Shown: positions 1 to 10,714 of the stretch, in pieces
How the letters are laid out: every line of letters starts with the position of its first letter
Position numbering within the stretch: position 1 is the stretch's first letter
Assembly: GCA_032622095.1 (NCBI GenBank)
Contig: CP136066.1
Location: forward strand, 56,264,609-56,328,608
Source: Siphonodentalium dalli
Lineage: Eukaryota > Mollusca > Scaphopoda > Gadilida > Siphonodentaliidae
Reading direction: 5' to 3'
DNA: 64,000 nucleotides
Position numbers and translations under genes: made by a program
Notes under the pieces: generated by a model
What the model saw: only the letters and a program-made list of their open reading frames with translations
Databases searched by the model: none
Told to the model about the DNA's origin: nothing

Positions 1-1585
1 TTATGCACTCCTGTAATAAATATGATGTTGCCATGCAACTAACACCCCGTTGGAATCCATGCTGTAGTGAATTGACTGTTATTAGAGTTGGTGTGTATGT
101 TTGCATGCGCACAAGATGGACTTTTTCAAATAATTTATATAATGAAGGCATAATGGTGATAGGTCTGTAACTATCAAAGGCATGCATGGGCTTTTTGCCA
201 CCTTTGTGCAAAGAAATCATTACTCCTTTCTTTGCACTCTCATGTACATGTGCATATTGTAGCATTTTACTGTACATATAACTTAGCCTATGCATGAGTG
301 GCGAGCCACTATATATGATGTGCTCATTGGCTATTAAGTCATATCCCATTGCCTTATTTTTATTGAGCTTTGTGATAACATTGGTCAGCTCCGATTCAGT
401 AATGGGATTGCAAAGAACTTCGTCTACAGTATTTGTTGAGTTTGATTTTTCCCGCGAAGATACGAAATTGTTCACAAATTCAAAGTGGACTGAGTCAAAA
501 CTCTCATCTTGCATGGGCAGAAACAAGTTTGCGTAATATGAGCCCCATGCCTTTGATATGTCGCAATTGCTGCGGAGCGTTTCTCCATTATGTATGAAAT
601 GCGGCGATGAAAGAGTATTACGCATTTTGCGTTTTGCATTAAAAATGCGGAAAAATTAATCCTGATCAACTTCTGCGCATTTGTCAATTTCTGCATGACG
701 TTCGCGCATGAATTTTTCTGACTGTTTACGATGTTCTCGTCTGAATTCGCGCTTGGCCTCTTTATAGTGAATGAACGAATGAGAGGTTTCGTCACGAGGC
801 CGACCTTCAGCTAACCACGCTCGGCGATAAGAGCGCATACTGTAGTGAGACGCTTTCAATGTATCGTTCCAGTATGGTTTCACGTGACTTCTGAATTTTA
901 TTTTCGGGACAATATTTGAGGCGTTATTAAGGGAAGAGATTATTGCGTCATAATAGTTATCCAGAGAAGTTATATCAGTGATTTTAAATTTAGGGCAGTT
1001 ATTTTCAACTTCGGTTGAAAATGTTTCAGCTAGGGATGAATTTGAACACAGAGCTGACCATTTCATTTTGAATGAACACATATTATATGACGAATAGTTC
1101 ACTGGAGCATCCACCGATTCATCCATACACAATACAATTGGTCGGTGTGTAGATACATCAATACTTTCATCAATTAGGATGTCTACCATTTGTATCTTAT
1201 ATTCCATTGACTTATGCATGAGGAAATGATCAATTATTGACCCAGAGTCGGGTGACATAGGAGGAACGAAGGTTTTCACAGGAGTTGCTTTGAACGTGTT
1301 TTCAATTGGAGAGAAGATACCCTTTTCGTTATAGAGGTCTGAAAGAGTGACACTTCGGGGATTTGCTCTTAGTGAGTTAGTATTGAAATCACCCATAACA
1401 ACAACAGTTCCAAGTGGGCGATACGAGTCAAATATATTGGTAACTTTCTGGATATAATTGGAAAAGAGATCATGTGAATGGTTGGAAGAGGGAAGATATA
1501 CTTGGAAAATATAATAAAAATTCCTTTCACCAGCATGCACCTGAATGCCAATTATACGGTCGTCGGATGTATCTATAATTGAGAC
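1..1585 (-). pseudogene. LINE-A ORF2, distal part: endonuclease C-terminal half and RT start
   Basis: The reading frame resumes right after the nested LINE-B. It shows the EN motifs GDFN (VVVMGDFNTNS), a SIIDHF segment (the D-H region of the EEP fold) and the closing STHRPI motif, so the catalytic core of an AP-endonuclease-like domain is present. A basic region rich in RR/KR links it to RT. RT then reads HKGG, SYRPITIMPSLYKLFEKV and QHGFQRG down to position 1, which are the first RT blocks; the YxDD box must lie outside the window. One in-frame TAA at 656-658 interrupts the frame between the linker and RT. The frame on both sides is the same, so this is a simple nonsense change and not a shift. 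Confidence 0.85.
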
Positions 1586-1594
1586 AACATTGTT
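1586..1594. repeat. Target-site duplication, 3' side of LINE-B
   Basis: AACATTGTT on the plus strand. It matches exactly the nine bases at 2780-2788 on the other side of LINE-B. It lies directly after the (ATT)-rich tail of LINE-B. Confidence 0.85.
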
Positions 1595-2779
1595 ATAATA
1601 ATAAATAATAATTGTTCTTGTATAGCGCCTATCCCCGTGGTGATGGGCCCTAGGCGCTTCACATGATTTGGTTCAAATATATAGAGAGAAAAAGAGAAAA
1701 TGCAGTGATATATACAGAATGTCATCGTTGAAGGTTCAAAATGTCTCGATACCTCCGCTCGAACAAATATGTTTTCAGTGTTGATTTGAATTCTCCGAAT
1801 GATGGCGATTCTCTGGTGGGTTGTGGTAAGGAATTCCAGGTGAACGGACATGAAACACAAAATGCGCGATCTCCAACAGTTCTCAGGTTGGCGCCTTTTG
1901 GTGTTAGTAGGCCTGCATCCTTCGATCGAACATTTCTTGTTGGCACATAAGGAGAAATGAGCTCTTTCATGTAAGTAGGGGCGGTTTCTGAATTCTTTAA
2001 ACGTTTATATCCGAATGTTGCAATTTTGAAAGAAATTCTATCCTGAATAGGCAGCCAATGTAGTTGTGATCTCGTGGTGGTTGGACTATTGCCTTTCTTC
2101 AACCTAAACACGATTCTTGCAGCACAGTCTTGCATACGCTGTATTCGCCGAAGCTGGTAGTCTGGGGCTCGGAACAACAGTGCATTGCAATAGTCCATTC
2201 TTGTCAGAACAAAAGATACTGTCAGTCTTTTCGCTGCTTCGGTGGTGAGGTATTGTCTAATTCGTCCTAGTCGGCGGAGTTCAATAAATATGGACTGACA
2301 GAGAGAGTCTATTTGTTTCGTCATGGAGAGAGTCTGGTCAAGATGGACGCCCAGATTTTTCACATTATTCGAGAAGACGATGGAACTATCACCCAGTTCT
2401 AGCTTGGTGGTACGCACGTTGTTTACTATTGATGGTTTTGCTATCCAGATGATTTCAGTCTTGTCGTCATTTAGCTTGAGGCGGTTTGAAGTCATCCAGT
2501 CTTTGACTATTAGAATACAATTTCTGATTATGCTAACCAGACTGCTTTCGTCGTTCGGATCACCAGAGAGGTATAATTGAGTGTCATCTGCATACATGTG
2601 AACATTAATTCCTTGGGAGCGAATAAGAGAACCGATGGGCCTAGTATAAAGTAGATATAGAATAGGTCCAAGAACTATCCCTGTGGAACACCATAATCAA
2701 TTGGGTAGGGTTCAGAACTTTCACTACCGATGAGAATTGTCTGTTGACGATTTGTGAGATATGACTCGAACCACTTCAA
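1595..2779 (-). mobile_element. LINE-B, 5'-truncated CR1/L2-like insertion nested in LINE-A
   Basis: About 1.19 kb, bounded by exact 9-bp repeats. It begins inside the RT domain (typical 5' truncation) and ends with a 3' UTR whose minus-strand text contains GGCGCTATACAAG followed by an ATT-rich tail, the usual style of L2/CR1 3' ends. A similar 3' tail in the same orientation is seen at 45.88 kb. The empty site can be read off: joining the LINE-A endonuclease across one copy of the 9-mer restores its frame. Confidence 0.9.
1722..2779 (-). pseudogene. LINE-B reverse transcriptase fragment (frameshifted)
   Basis: The first segment reads FESYLTNRQQ and GVPQG, the RT block before the palm; the frame closes on a stop at about 2675-2677. 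The following frame carries LGPILYLLY and then the catalytic box YADDTQLY (about 2597-2574). It continues through the thumb and C-terminal region (NLGVHLD, LDYCNALL-like MDYCNALLFRAP, LHWLPI, TFGYKRL, WNSLP) to the stop at 1722. These are well-known blocks of CR1/L2-type ORF2 C-termini. A one-base loss just after GVPQG explains the shift. Everything N-terminal of RT is missing because of 5' truncation. Confidence 0.88.
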
Positions 2780-2788
2780 AACATTGTT
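2780..2788. repeat. Target-site duplication, 5' side of LINE-B
   Basis: AACATTGTT on the plus strand, identical to 1586-1594. It lies within the LINE-A endonuclease codons for Trp-Asn-Asn-Val. Confidence 0.85.
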
Positions 2789-3073
2789 CCAGCGCTTGTG
2801 CCAAAATAAAGCGACTCCTGCTTTCGATCGACCTCTTTTATTTACACCGACCATGGACGCATCACACACTGTGTGAGAAATGTAATATTGTGATATGTAC
2901 TGCATAAATGATGAGTTTGAATCTCGCAGCCAGTGTTCTGATACACCACATATATCAATGTTCTGGTTGTCCAAGATCTTTGATAGATATGATGAAGAAG
3001 AGAAAATACCAGTAGCATTCCACGACATGAGCGTGATCATGATGAAAATAGTTAGTGAACTGAGAAACTTCAT
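2780..3073 (-). pseudogene. LINE-A ORF2, proximal part: endonuclease N-terminal half
   Basis: The protein opens with a hydrophobic stretch, then LMSWNATGI, ILDNQNIDICGVSEHWL and GRSKAGVALFWHKRWNN. This is the N-terminal half of an EEP endonuclease: the Asn of the WNATG block and the E of VSEHWL are the expected metal and catalytic positions. It is separated from the C-terminal half only by LINE-B. Candidate ATG starts are at about 3073 and a little downstream; I cannot decide between them. It follows ORF1 by about 40 nt. Confidence 0.85.
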
Positions 3074-3112
3074 ACTGTTGACGACCAAACGCTTGTTTGA
3101 GAGGGACTTAAA

Positions 3113-4792
3113 TTATCCCCAGTGAGATCTGACACTATCATTATGTCCAGATCGGGAAACATCCAGGCTGGGAGTATCCAGACGAACACAAACAGCTCCA
3201 TCGGGCCAGAAATCTCTGTCAAGTACAATTGATGAATGCTCATGGAAAATATTCAATCTAGCGTATGAATCTTCACCATCTCTGGAGAACAGTCTAACTA
3301 CTGAGAAATTTATCCTACTGTCGTATAAATATTTTTCGATGCTAGATTGAGTGATGTCATTTCCGAATTCTGACAGGATGAAACGTTCTGTTTTAATAGG
3401 AAATTTAGAACTATATTTTGACTTGCTAAATGCTCGGTGACTGTCAGATCTACGGTCATATTGGTCAGCTTTTCTGTCGTGATTGCGTCGGTAGTTTTGG
3501 TCTCGTTGTTGGCGGGATTGACCTCTGTATGGCGAATAACGTCTGTCACTGTAGTCAGGGTAGTATCGCCTCTCTGAAGGATGAGAATTATGATGCCGTT
3601 CTCTAGAATAATGCCGTTCTCGTGATTTGTTCAGTGGATGAGAATGTTGACTTGGCTGGGATGTTCGTCGTGAACGGGAATGTTGTCGAGAGTGATGCCG
3701 ATGATGCTGTGAGCGAGAACGAGGACGAGACCGAGAGCGCTGGTGCGAACTACCATTAGAGCGAGAACGGGAACGATGCGCATTCGACGTGTGACGTTGT
3801 GTTTCCTCGTTGATTGATTGTTCGACATGTGATTCGACATTGGCAGATTTAATGGAGATATCGTGGAATGATTGTCCGACATTTGACTCGATATCAGCAA
3901 CGTTAACAGAATGTTCATGGACATCATCGATTTTGGTAGACGTGGACTGGACATCATCATCACTACGCTGGTATGTTGAGCGCATTCTCTCCCGGAGCTC
4001 GTCGAAGAACGTCCCCATTGTAGATTTTATGAACTTGACACATTCTGCGGTACATGAAGAGTTATCACAAGAGTTATCACATTTGGGTTTATTTTCCGAA
4101 ATCATATTTATCTTTTTCTCTAAAACTCCAATGCATCCTGTATTATAGTTTATCCTGACCCATTCCTTCTCAAACCTCTCAATCACGTGAGAGAAATCCT
4201 GGCGCATCAATTTGAAATCGGATTTAATATGATTAGCATCATTCAAGGTGTCATCTTGGATTTGTTCGATTTTAGTTTTATTGATATGTATTGCTCTCTT
4301 CATCTCAGCGAGATCCGTTTCGATTATTTTGACCCTGGCGTCTAAGCCGGAAATATTGCCTTGGATGAGCGGGACGTCGACATTTATTGTTTTATTTATA
4401 ACAGAATTCCACTCCTTGAGGACACTTAACTCCACTTTTATAGCATTCATTGAGTTCAGAATAGTGTTGAGTTTTGTTTGTATATCAGAATCGTTATGTT
4501 TCGGAGTTTGGTATATTAACTGACTTCTTGTTGTAGCTCCTGTTGGATTCACCATTTCTGTGATATTATCATACGAGTGATCAACCATGAACAAGAGAAG
4601 ATTGTAGATATCCCGTGAAAGCTTACCTGCCAACGATAACTGGTGCGAATCTATTTTGTCTGACTTTTTTGGTTTCAGTCTCTTTTTGAGAGATACTGTC
4701 TGGTCTAATTCATGAATAGGTGAATCCTGTAGCTGAGTGAATAAATTCTGCCTAAGTTTCTCAAGATATGTCTCATATTTATCACATGGCAT
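3113..4792 (-). CDS. LINE-A ORF1p-like nucleic-acid-binding protein
   Basis: About 559 residues. I start at the ATG at 4792 (MPCDKYE...) because upstream codons read antisense into LINE-C. The N-terminal 300 residues are polar and helical with heptad-like stretches, consistent with a coiled coil. A small Cys cluster (CDNSCDNSSCTAEC) follows. The middle, about residues 340-460, is extremely rich in Arg-Ser, His and Tyr-Arg (SRSRSNGSS, HRSRSR-type runs), like an RS domain. The C-terminal 100 residues (ERFILSEFGNDI ... YARLNIF) form a compact mixed domain that resembles the C-terminal RNA-binding domain of some LINE ORF1 proteins. Role in the family: RNA chaperone and RNP formation. The frame is intact, unlike ORF2. 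Confidence 0.75.
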   Translation of the reverse strand: MPCDKYETYLEKLRQNLFTQLQDSPIHELDQTVSLKKRLKPKKSDKIDSHQLSLAGKLSRDIYNLLLFMVDHSYDNITEMVNPTGATTRSQLIYQTPKHNDSDIQTKLNTILNSMNAIKVELSVLKEWNSVINKTINVDVPLIQGNISGLDARVKIIETDLAEMKRAIHINKTKIEQIQDDTLNDANHIKSDFKLMRQDFSHVIERFEKEWVRINYNTGCIGVLEKKINMISENKPKCDNSCDNSSCTAECVKFIKSTMGTFFDELRERMRSTYQRSDDDVQSTSTKIDDVHEHSVNVADIESNVGQSFHDISIKSANVESHVEQSINEETQRHTSNAHRSRSRSNGSSHQRSRSRPRSRSQHHRHHSRQHSRSRRTSQPSQHSHPLNKSRERHYSRERHHNSHPSERRYYPDYSDRRYSPYRGQSRQQRDQNYRRNHDRKADQYDRRSDSHRAFSKSKYSSKFPIKTERFILSEFGNDITQSSIEKYLYDSRINFSVVRLFSRDGEDSYARLNIFHEHSSIVLDRDFWPDGAVCVRLDTPSLDVSRSGHNDSVRSHWG

Positions 4793-4813
4793 AGCAGTTA
4801 ATAAAACGGATTC

Positions 4814-5876
4814 AGTCACGCACCTGGGCATACCATTACACAAAAGTCACCTTCCAAACACTCTTACAGAAAGTGTCAGCTCAAAAATTCGGTCGACATA
4901 TCTTATGTTAAGCACTGCTGGTCTGTACGCAGGAGGCATAACACCTCAGAGTTCAATGGTAATATATAAATCAGTGGTACTTTCTCGTGGACTTTACGGT
5001 TCAGAATTTCTCTGTGGCTTGTCAGCCTCAAACTTGATCAAGCTCGAAAGAGTTCACAGATTTTGCTTGAAGCGTATTCAGGGCCTACCTGCCCGATGCA
5101 GGACCGATGTCGTTACTGGCCTGCTAGGAACATATCCACTTCAAGTTAGTATTGATTTGGAGCCCTTTGTCGACTAACGCCTGGAAAGGCTTGTAAAACA
5201 ATCTTTGAAACTAGACTGTTTGATTACGTTTACTCACAGAACCCGACAACAACTTTTATTGGCGAAGTATTTTCATTACTCGTGAAATACAACTTGACTG
5301 ATGCAGTATATGAGTACATCAGGTCTGGCGTATTTCTCTCGAAAGAGTCGTGGAAGGCGCTAACGAGAAATAATATTCGAAACACAACCGAGTCAGATTG
5401 GAAAATTAGAACGGAAATTGACCCATCATTCAATCGGTTTCGGAATGTACATGACAACCTAAACATGTCTGATCTTTGGCGACTCTGTCGAAAATTTTCA
5501 CATAATAAACATTCCTATCTAACCACAGCTCTTGTGATCGATGCATCAACGTACTTAAACGAAGCACTAATCCAGTGTCCTAACTGCTATAAAATGTACC
5601 TTGATAAAGTACAGCACGTTCTCATTGAATGCAGTTCCCTGACATCACTACGGAATAATATGTTTTTTTATATTATTGATCGTTATGGCGTAGAATGTTT
5701 TTATCAAGATTGATGATCTTTCAATGGACGAAATGATCTTGCTTCATTTGACTCATATTACTGGTGATATGTGTACAGCAGTTGATGATATAGACGTCTT
5801 TCTGGACTTCATGGTAACGATTACTGCCAAATTATGGATGTGGTACAATGCACTCTTGCAGAGAAATATTTCCTAG
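4814..5876 (+). pseudogene. LINE-C ORF2 C-terminus
   Basis: Starts in the RT thumb (VTHLGIPLH), runs through GLYAGGITP, GLYGSEFLCG and RFCLKRIQGLPAR, and hits a stop at about 5175. Compared with LINE-D it has lost a stretch and changed frame there. The second frame runs from about 5186 (GKACKTIFETRL) to 5713 and carries a C-terminal Cys-His motif, C-x2-C ... H-x4-C (CPNCYKMY ... HVLIEC). After 5713 a further frame change is needed, and the homologous tail ends at the TAG at 5876. In LINEs the Cys-His motif is thought to bind RNA or target DNA. Confidence 0.8.
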
Positions 5877-5904
5877 TCCATTGAATAATACAAATCAGTC
5901 AGCC

Positions 5905-6262
5905 CATCATCATCATCATAATCATCATCATCATTATCATCATCGTCGTCGTCGTCACCACCATCGACATAATCATCATCATCATCATCGCCGTCGTCCA
6001 TGTCATCATCATAATCTTCATCGTCGTCATCGCCACCGTCATCATTGACGTCATCGTCATAATCTAATTTCCTCATCTTCAACATCATCTTCATCATCAT
6101 GTACTTCATCATCATCATCATCATTATTATCATCATCATTAATATAGTCATCTTCTTCCTCACGTTCAACATTAACATCGTCATCATCGATCAACGTCGT
6201 CGTTCTCAACATCATCCCAATCATCATCATCATCAACATCATCATCATCATCGTCAGTATAT
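5905..6262. repeat. (ATC)n microsatellite with (GTC)/(CAC) variants
   Basis: About 350 bp of CAT/ATC triplets, broken by CGTCGT and CACCAC variants, inside the 3' UTR of LINE-C. Every frame stays open because the tract codes for runs of His, Asp or Met/Ile; these are not genes. Confidence 0.95.
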
Positions 6263-6529
6263 CCACCATTGTAGAAATGTAAATACGTCTTGCTTATCAT
6301 ATTTATTTGTGTTGTTTCTATAAAATTTAATTATGATATCTATTCATAATGTTGTGCATAACAATGTTATATTCTTTGTAAAATCTTCAATATCTGGAGG
6401 AAATAAAGATATAATAAATAAATATTCCAATGCTCTGACCCACTTAGAACACCACATCAAATGGGATTAAGCGTGTGTTGACCAAGAAACATAACCCGTG
6501 CACTGTACGGCATTGAACACTCTTGAAAA

Positions 6530-6740
6530 TGGGTGTGCTTTACAAATACATTTCACTGAAATATATCATGGACTTGTTCGGGTGCGTGAAATTGATAAAT
6601 TAGTACTCAGGCGCTAAGCCAACGTGGGGTTTGTACCGTAGCATTCTTCTGATATCTCCGAAAAGAAAGAAATCGACCATACTACTCCATAGAAAACATC
6701 GTAACGTATGGGGAACATTTTTATGTTCATCGCATGTGTA
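6530..6740 (+). repeat. Dispersed repeat family R1, copy 1
   Basis: Diverged copy of a repeat seen again at 42467-42690 and 63735-63970. Shared blocks are ATGGAC-TGTTCGGGTG, GCCAAC, AATCGACC and CCATAGAAAACATCGT. No ORF. The element class is unknown; it could be a SINE or a MITE fragment. Confidence 0.6.
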
Positions 6741-8077
6741 GTGTAGTAAATAAGTTGAGATGACCATGTGTTTATTTCGTGTGTGATGTCACATCAAAGC
6801 CATCGAACAGTTAGTTTGCACTTGGTCACAACGACATCCGAATTGGATAAATGATCGCAAGTCACTGTGAATGTTTAACAATTTGCTCTAATTAATTGCG
6901 ACATCAGAAATGATTCTTTATTCTTTATTAACCCATTTCACACTTTCTGTGGTATTTGATCATATACATGAAACCCGACCCCAATATCCATCACAATTAC
7001 ACTATATACAGTAAGCCTCTACGGCGGGAAGGACGGGCCGGCGTATAAATATGATACATGCGCAGTTCCCAACAGGGAGGAAGAGGAGTTCTCAGCGCAC
7101 GTGCAAGTCGGTCTGGAGCAAGGAGGAATCGTTTTATTCACACATTGGAGACGATTGATAGACATAATTTCAATAACAAAAAAACAAACAAACAAACAAA
7201 CTTGTCGTAATGTGTATAGTGTCGTGAGGTCAGAGTTCTATTTTTAAATAATGTTTATGCATTACTTCTGTGATGTACTGTATATCATCCTTAATTTTGC
7301 ACGATATCTATATCTGGCTTGATTTCGCTCAAAGTTATATATGGTATTTTGCACGTGAGCACTAGGAACATCTCTCCGCCTACATATACAAAGGTTAATT
7401 ATAATTATAGAAACAGTACTAACATGTCAGTCATCAACATTGTAATAGTCATATTCAAACATATAGTATATGTATTAAACTGATAATACAAGTTAACATT
7501 TTACATATGTATTTAGGTCTCCATACGTTTTGTAATTGTTTATTTACCAGAACCATATCCATGATATTTTGTCATACATTAAGCCGCCTGACCCTTCGAC
7601 AACAGTCCACCCTATTCCATTGATAAACATCCCAATCGTTGCAAGTCGCACACACACAATTTACATGAAACTGGACATATAGTGATTGTGCAGCAGTAAC
7701 AACATGAATTTTTCGTGCTGATCAGTTGACCTGGACAGTATATTGAAAGCCACAACGCACTCGTGTCACGTCGTTGGGGAAGTTTCACTGTTGCTGAATA
7801 AATGTGTGTTGGTTCTATACTTTACTTTAAAAAGTTCCGTCTCGGGTTTAAAGGTTTAAGGGTTTTGATGAGTTGCATTATGGAGAGTAGATAACAGATC
7901 ATGGTTGCGTGCCAATCTCAACTGCTCGTCATTTCCGTAGCGAAAAATATAAAAACTTATTGGAACAATATCTGCTGGGCTGCTTCAAGTCACTTGACTG
8001 GTCTGATCATCTGATAATCTTTTTCCGCTGTATTAATTTTCGATGTACACAATGTACAAAACATTACATATAGGTTG
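6741..8077. other. Non-coding interval, no gene seen
   Basis: AT-rich, with a (CAAA)n tract at about 7170-7201 and a GC-richer island at 7020-7135. No ORF with recognisable content on either strand. Confidence 0.6.
7021..7090 (+). promoter_or_regulatory. Possible TATA promoter-like island
   Basis: A GC-rich stretch (GGCGGGAAGGACGGGCCGG) is followed at 7044-7050 by TATAAAT. Sequence 30-60 bases downstream is purine-rich, then contains a CACGTG E-box at about 7099. The spacing would suit a TATA promoter, but no gene follows in the next 3 kb, so this is only a composition-based suggestion. Confidence 0.2.
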
Positions 8078-8081
8078 TTAA

Positions 8082-8592
8082 AGATACGGGCGGCGTTGGC
8101 GGTGGGTATGCTGTTAAGATATTCACCTCCGTCAAAGACCACCATAAACAGAAAGACTAGTAAAATATAGACATTTGTTCTTATACCAATCAGAAATATG
8201 GCATAAACAGTATGTTATTGTCAAATGTTTTTCCTTTGTTATGTAAACAAAAGCAAAACACGTTACGTTTCCTGGCTTTTGTTTAGATCCGGATATGGTA
8301 AACATAAAGAGCGTTATTTGTTACTGTTTTCCTGATATGGAAATAATAAAGAGCGTTTATATAAATTGATTAACCAATATAATTGCGCAGTGTTATGTAA
8401 ACAGAAGCAAAACTTCTGTAAGATGAGCAGGCTATTGTTTACGTACACCATCGTACGTCTTGACGATAATATACTATTTACGCGCTGATTATGTTTGGCA
8501 TATGAACAAAACTATATATATTTTAATATTCTTTCTGTTGATGGCGATTTGAACAAATACGAATATTTCTGCAACGAACGCCGCCCGTGCCT
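8082..8592. mobile_element. TTAA-flanked MITE-like element (511 bp)
   Basis: The ends are inverted: AGATACGGGCGGCGTT on the left and, reading inward from the right, AGGCACGGGCGGCGTT. Both are directly flanked by TTAA (8078-8081 and 8593-8596), the duplication used by piggyBac-type transposases. The interior has a direct repeat containing TTATGTAAACA-AAGCAAAAC (about 8240 and 8393) and two similar ATATGG-AA-ATAAAGAGCGTT segments, but no ORF. It is non-autonomous. Assignment to piggyBac rests only on the TTAA flanks. Confidence 0.6.
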
Positions 8593-8596
8593 TTAA

Positions 8597-10710
8597 AGAG
8601 TTTATTACTGTTTAATTAGTAATTTTTACATGTATAGCATGTCTAATACAGAAAGATGTTCATGTTGTTTGAACATTTAATTTTAATTAAATCTGCATTA
8701 ATCTGTGAATTATTTTGATTACGTCTTGTATACGGAAATTCGTTATTTAATTTATGACTCCAGCCATAAATAAAATTTATATCAAATTATTAACTTTGAT
8801 TTTAAGATAACCTATTAACCTGAACACTTACAGAATACATCTTCGAATAAATTACTTAGTTTTCTATATATTATATATATTAGATCGTTGTTATCACCGC
8901 GAAATTATTGAAAATGGCGTACAGTTTAATGAAACTTCCAAGTTGTTCAGATTTAAGTATTCTAAATCTATAGTAGATTTGTTCACAACAATATATTTAC
9001 ACAATGATTTGTTAGAATTTGTCTATATACCGAGTATATATTTGCAGAATCTTGTGTGAAGCTTTTCAAAGGAAAATTTAAACCTTTAATTGGTATGATG
9101 AATCTGATTTTAATTGGACAAGCTGTTGTGTCCAAGACATGGCCCTGATGGTATCCTCAGAAGACCTGCGTGGGCTCTACAAAGAACTCAAAGTCTGTAG
9201 CAATATTCCCAGAGGGCAAATACTCAGACACAGTGTCAATATTGACCAAGCAATACTAACTTGTCATCATGCGCGCCACAATACACAGGCATTACTTTAA
9301 TCCGGCGCCATTTATTTTCATCTCGCAAATCGATGATGATCTTGCGCATGTAAATATGTTGCTTTAGATTTGTATCTTGCCTCACCATGTATTGTTTCTC
9401 CTTTTACAGACTATATTTCAATCACGTGACTGAAAATGTGCATACTACCGCAGCGTCGCTAATCTCTCGCGGATTTATGGTGGGCGAAAAGCGATTCTGG
9501 TAGAGATATACAGACAATATGAATCTTCGAATCGAATGAAGCCACTCAAGAACATTGTATTTAAAATGTGCTAAAATGTTGGCGTTGGTTGTGACAAAGC
9601 GACCATTATCAATTCCTGAATGTTTCATGTGGACACTTATTTTCCTCGAATCGCTCTGAAAAACTAAAGACAGCGACAATGCATCACTTTGCCCACGGAT
9701 ATTTCTTACCAAATATAACAAGAGTGCTTGACCACGATGGTATCAATTCTGACCGTGCGTCTCAGCGTTTTCTTCTAGATTGACCGGGTCAGCTTGCAAC
9801 TTAAAGTCTTTCAGGTGTAAAGTGACGCTGTTTAATACTTAATTACAAATAAGAGCGTTTCACCGTATCCCTGTTTATGGCTGCTTCATTTCTTTTCCCA
9901 GAATAGAATATGTATGCTAACAATTAGAGACTACATAGATAGTGTGTTTCAGTAGTGACTCAAATATTCATTGACCCAGAAAGTTGTTTTGACAATAAAA
10001 TGTTACTTTATATCCTATCCCGATCCAAGCGACTTCAGAATAATAATGCTTCCTGTCCAACCTATTGTATCTCTTATAGTCGGATTCCTTATGCCATTTT
10101 GCATTTTTTGTTTGTTAAAAGCGACCTGAAAACGGATACTGTATGCCTAGTATGTATGCTTTCATGATTGACTTGCATGTTTCCATTCTTCAATTTTGGC
10201 GGGTCGGCTTAAATCGGGGTCAACATAATTTAGACAGCGCTTCGTATTTACAGAACATGTACCAGATGATGCCATCTGGTGTATGGTGTTCCGTGCGATT
10301 TGAATTTTCTCAAAACCACTAAGTATAAAACAGACGTAGTTTTGTTTGGATGTGATCAGCTGCTTCTTGTTGGCTTCAGTTGCGATACAAATTTGACATT
10401 TAACACTATGGAGATTCTAGTATTTTTGATAAATGGCGCCATTTTGTGTATGCTGATAAACGCGAATTGAAATGCTGAACAATACTAAGTATGGAACTCA
10501 GACGTAGCTTTTTGGGGAAAACAATCGATGTGGTCAGATGATTCTCGATGGCTACAGTTGCGATCAAAACTGAATACTGAACACAATGGAGAATTTCGTA
10601 TTTTGCTCGAACGTTGATAGTATAATATCACATATTGGCGATCATGTTCTGCAATATATATATAAAGATAAACACTCGCGTTTGACTCAATGGTTGCTGG
10701 GGTCCCCACA
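8597..10710. other. Non-coding interval with one coding-like patch
   Basis: Mostly AT-rich and without structure. At 9088-9300 on the plus strand one frame stays open for about 65 codons and has coding-like composition (NWYDESDFNW ... SEDLRGLYKELKV), but I do not recognise it and it has no convincing start or splice sites. Short open frames at 9422-9721 (minus) and 9955-10470 (plus) look random. Confidence 0.4.
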
Positions 10711-10714
10711 TCAA

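Larger units (their letters stand above)
1..4813 (-). mobile_element. LINE-A, non-LTR retrotransposon (ORF1 + ORF2), cut by the window edge
   Basis: The parts run right to left on the minus strand: an ORF1-like protein (4792-3113), the endonuclease N-terminal half (about 3073-2780), a nested LINE insertion (1595-2779), then the endonuclease C-terminal half and the start of the reverse transcriptase (1585 to beyond position 1). The two-ORF order with an apurinic-type endonuclease before RT is that of the CR1/L2/Jockey group of LINEs; I do not assign a clade. The right end abuts the plus-strand LINE-C fragment at about 4813 with almost no 5' UTR, so LINE-A may have inserted into LINE-C in opposite orientation. 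If so, the upstream part of LINE-C would lie left of this window. Confidence 0.85.
4814..6430 (+). mobile_element. LINE-C, 3' fragment of a non-LTR retrotransposon
   Basis: It holds the C-terminal third of an ORF2 (to 5876), then a 3' UTR dominated by (ATC)n, then a terminal segment ending in GGAGGAAATAAAG and an AT-rich tail near 6425. The same terminal motif and the same protein family occur in LINE-D (48.4-50.4 kb). The fragment begins where LINE-A begins, inside RT, at the segment reading VTHLGIPLH. Confidence 0.8.

Noticed and set aside
5848-6323. Overlapping His-, Asp- and Ile-rich frames on both strands
   Set aside because: They are translations of the (ATC)n tract.
7021-7160. Confident promoter call
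   Set aside because: The TATA-like island has no downstream gene, so it is kept only as a low-confidence regulatory entry.
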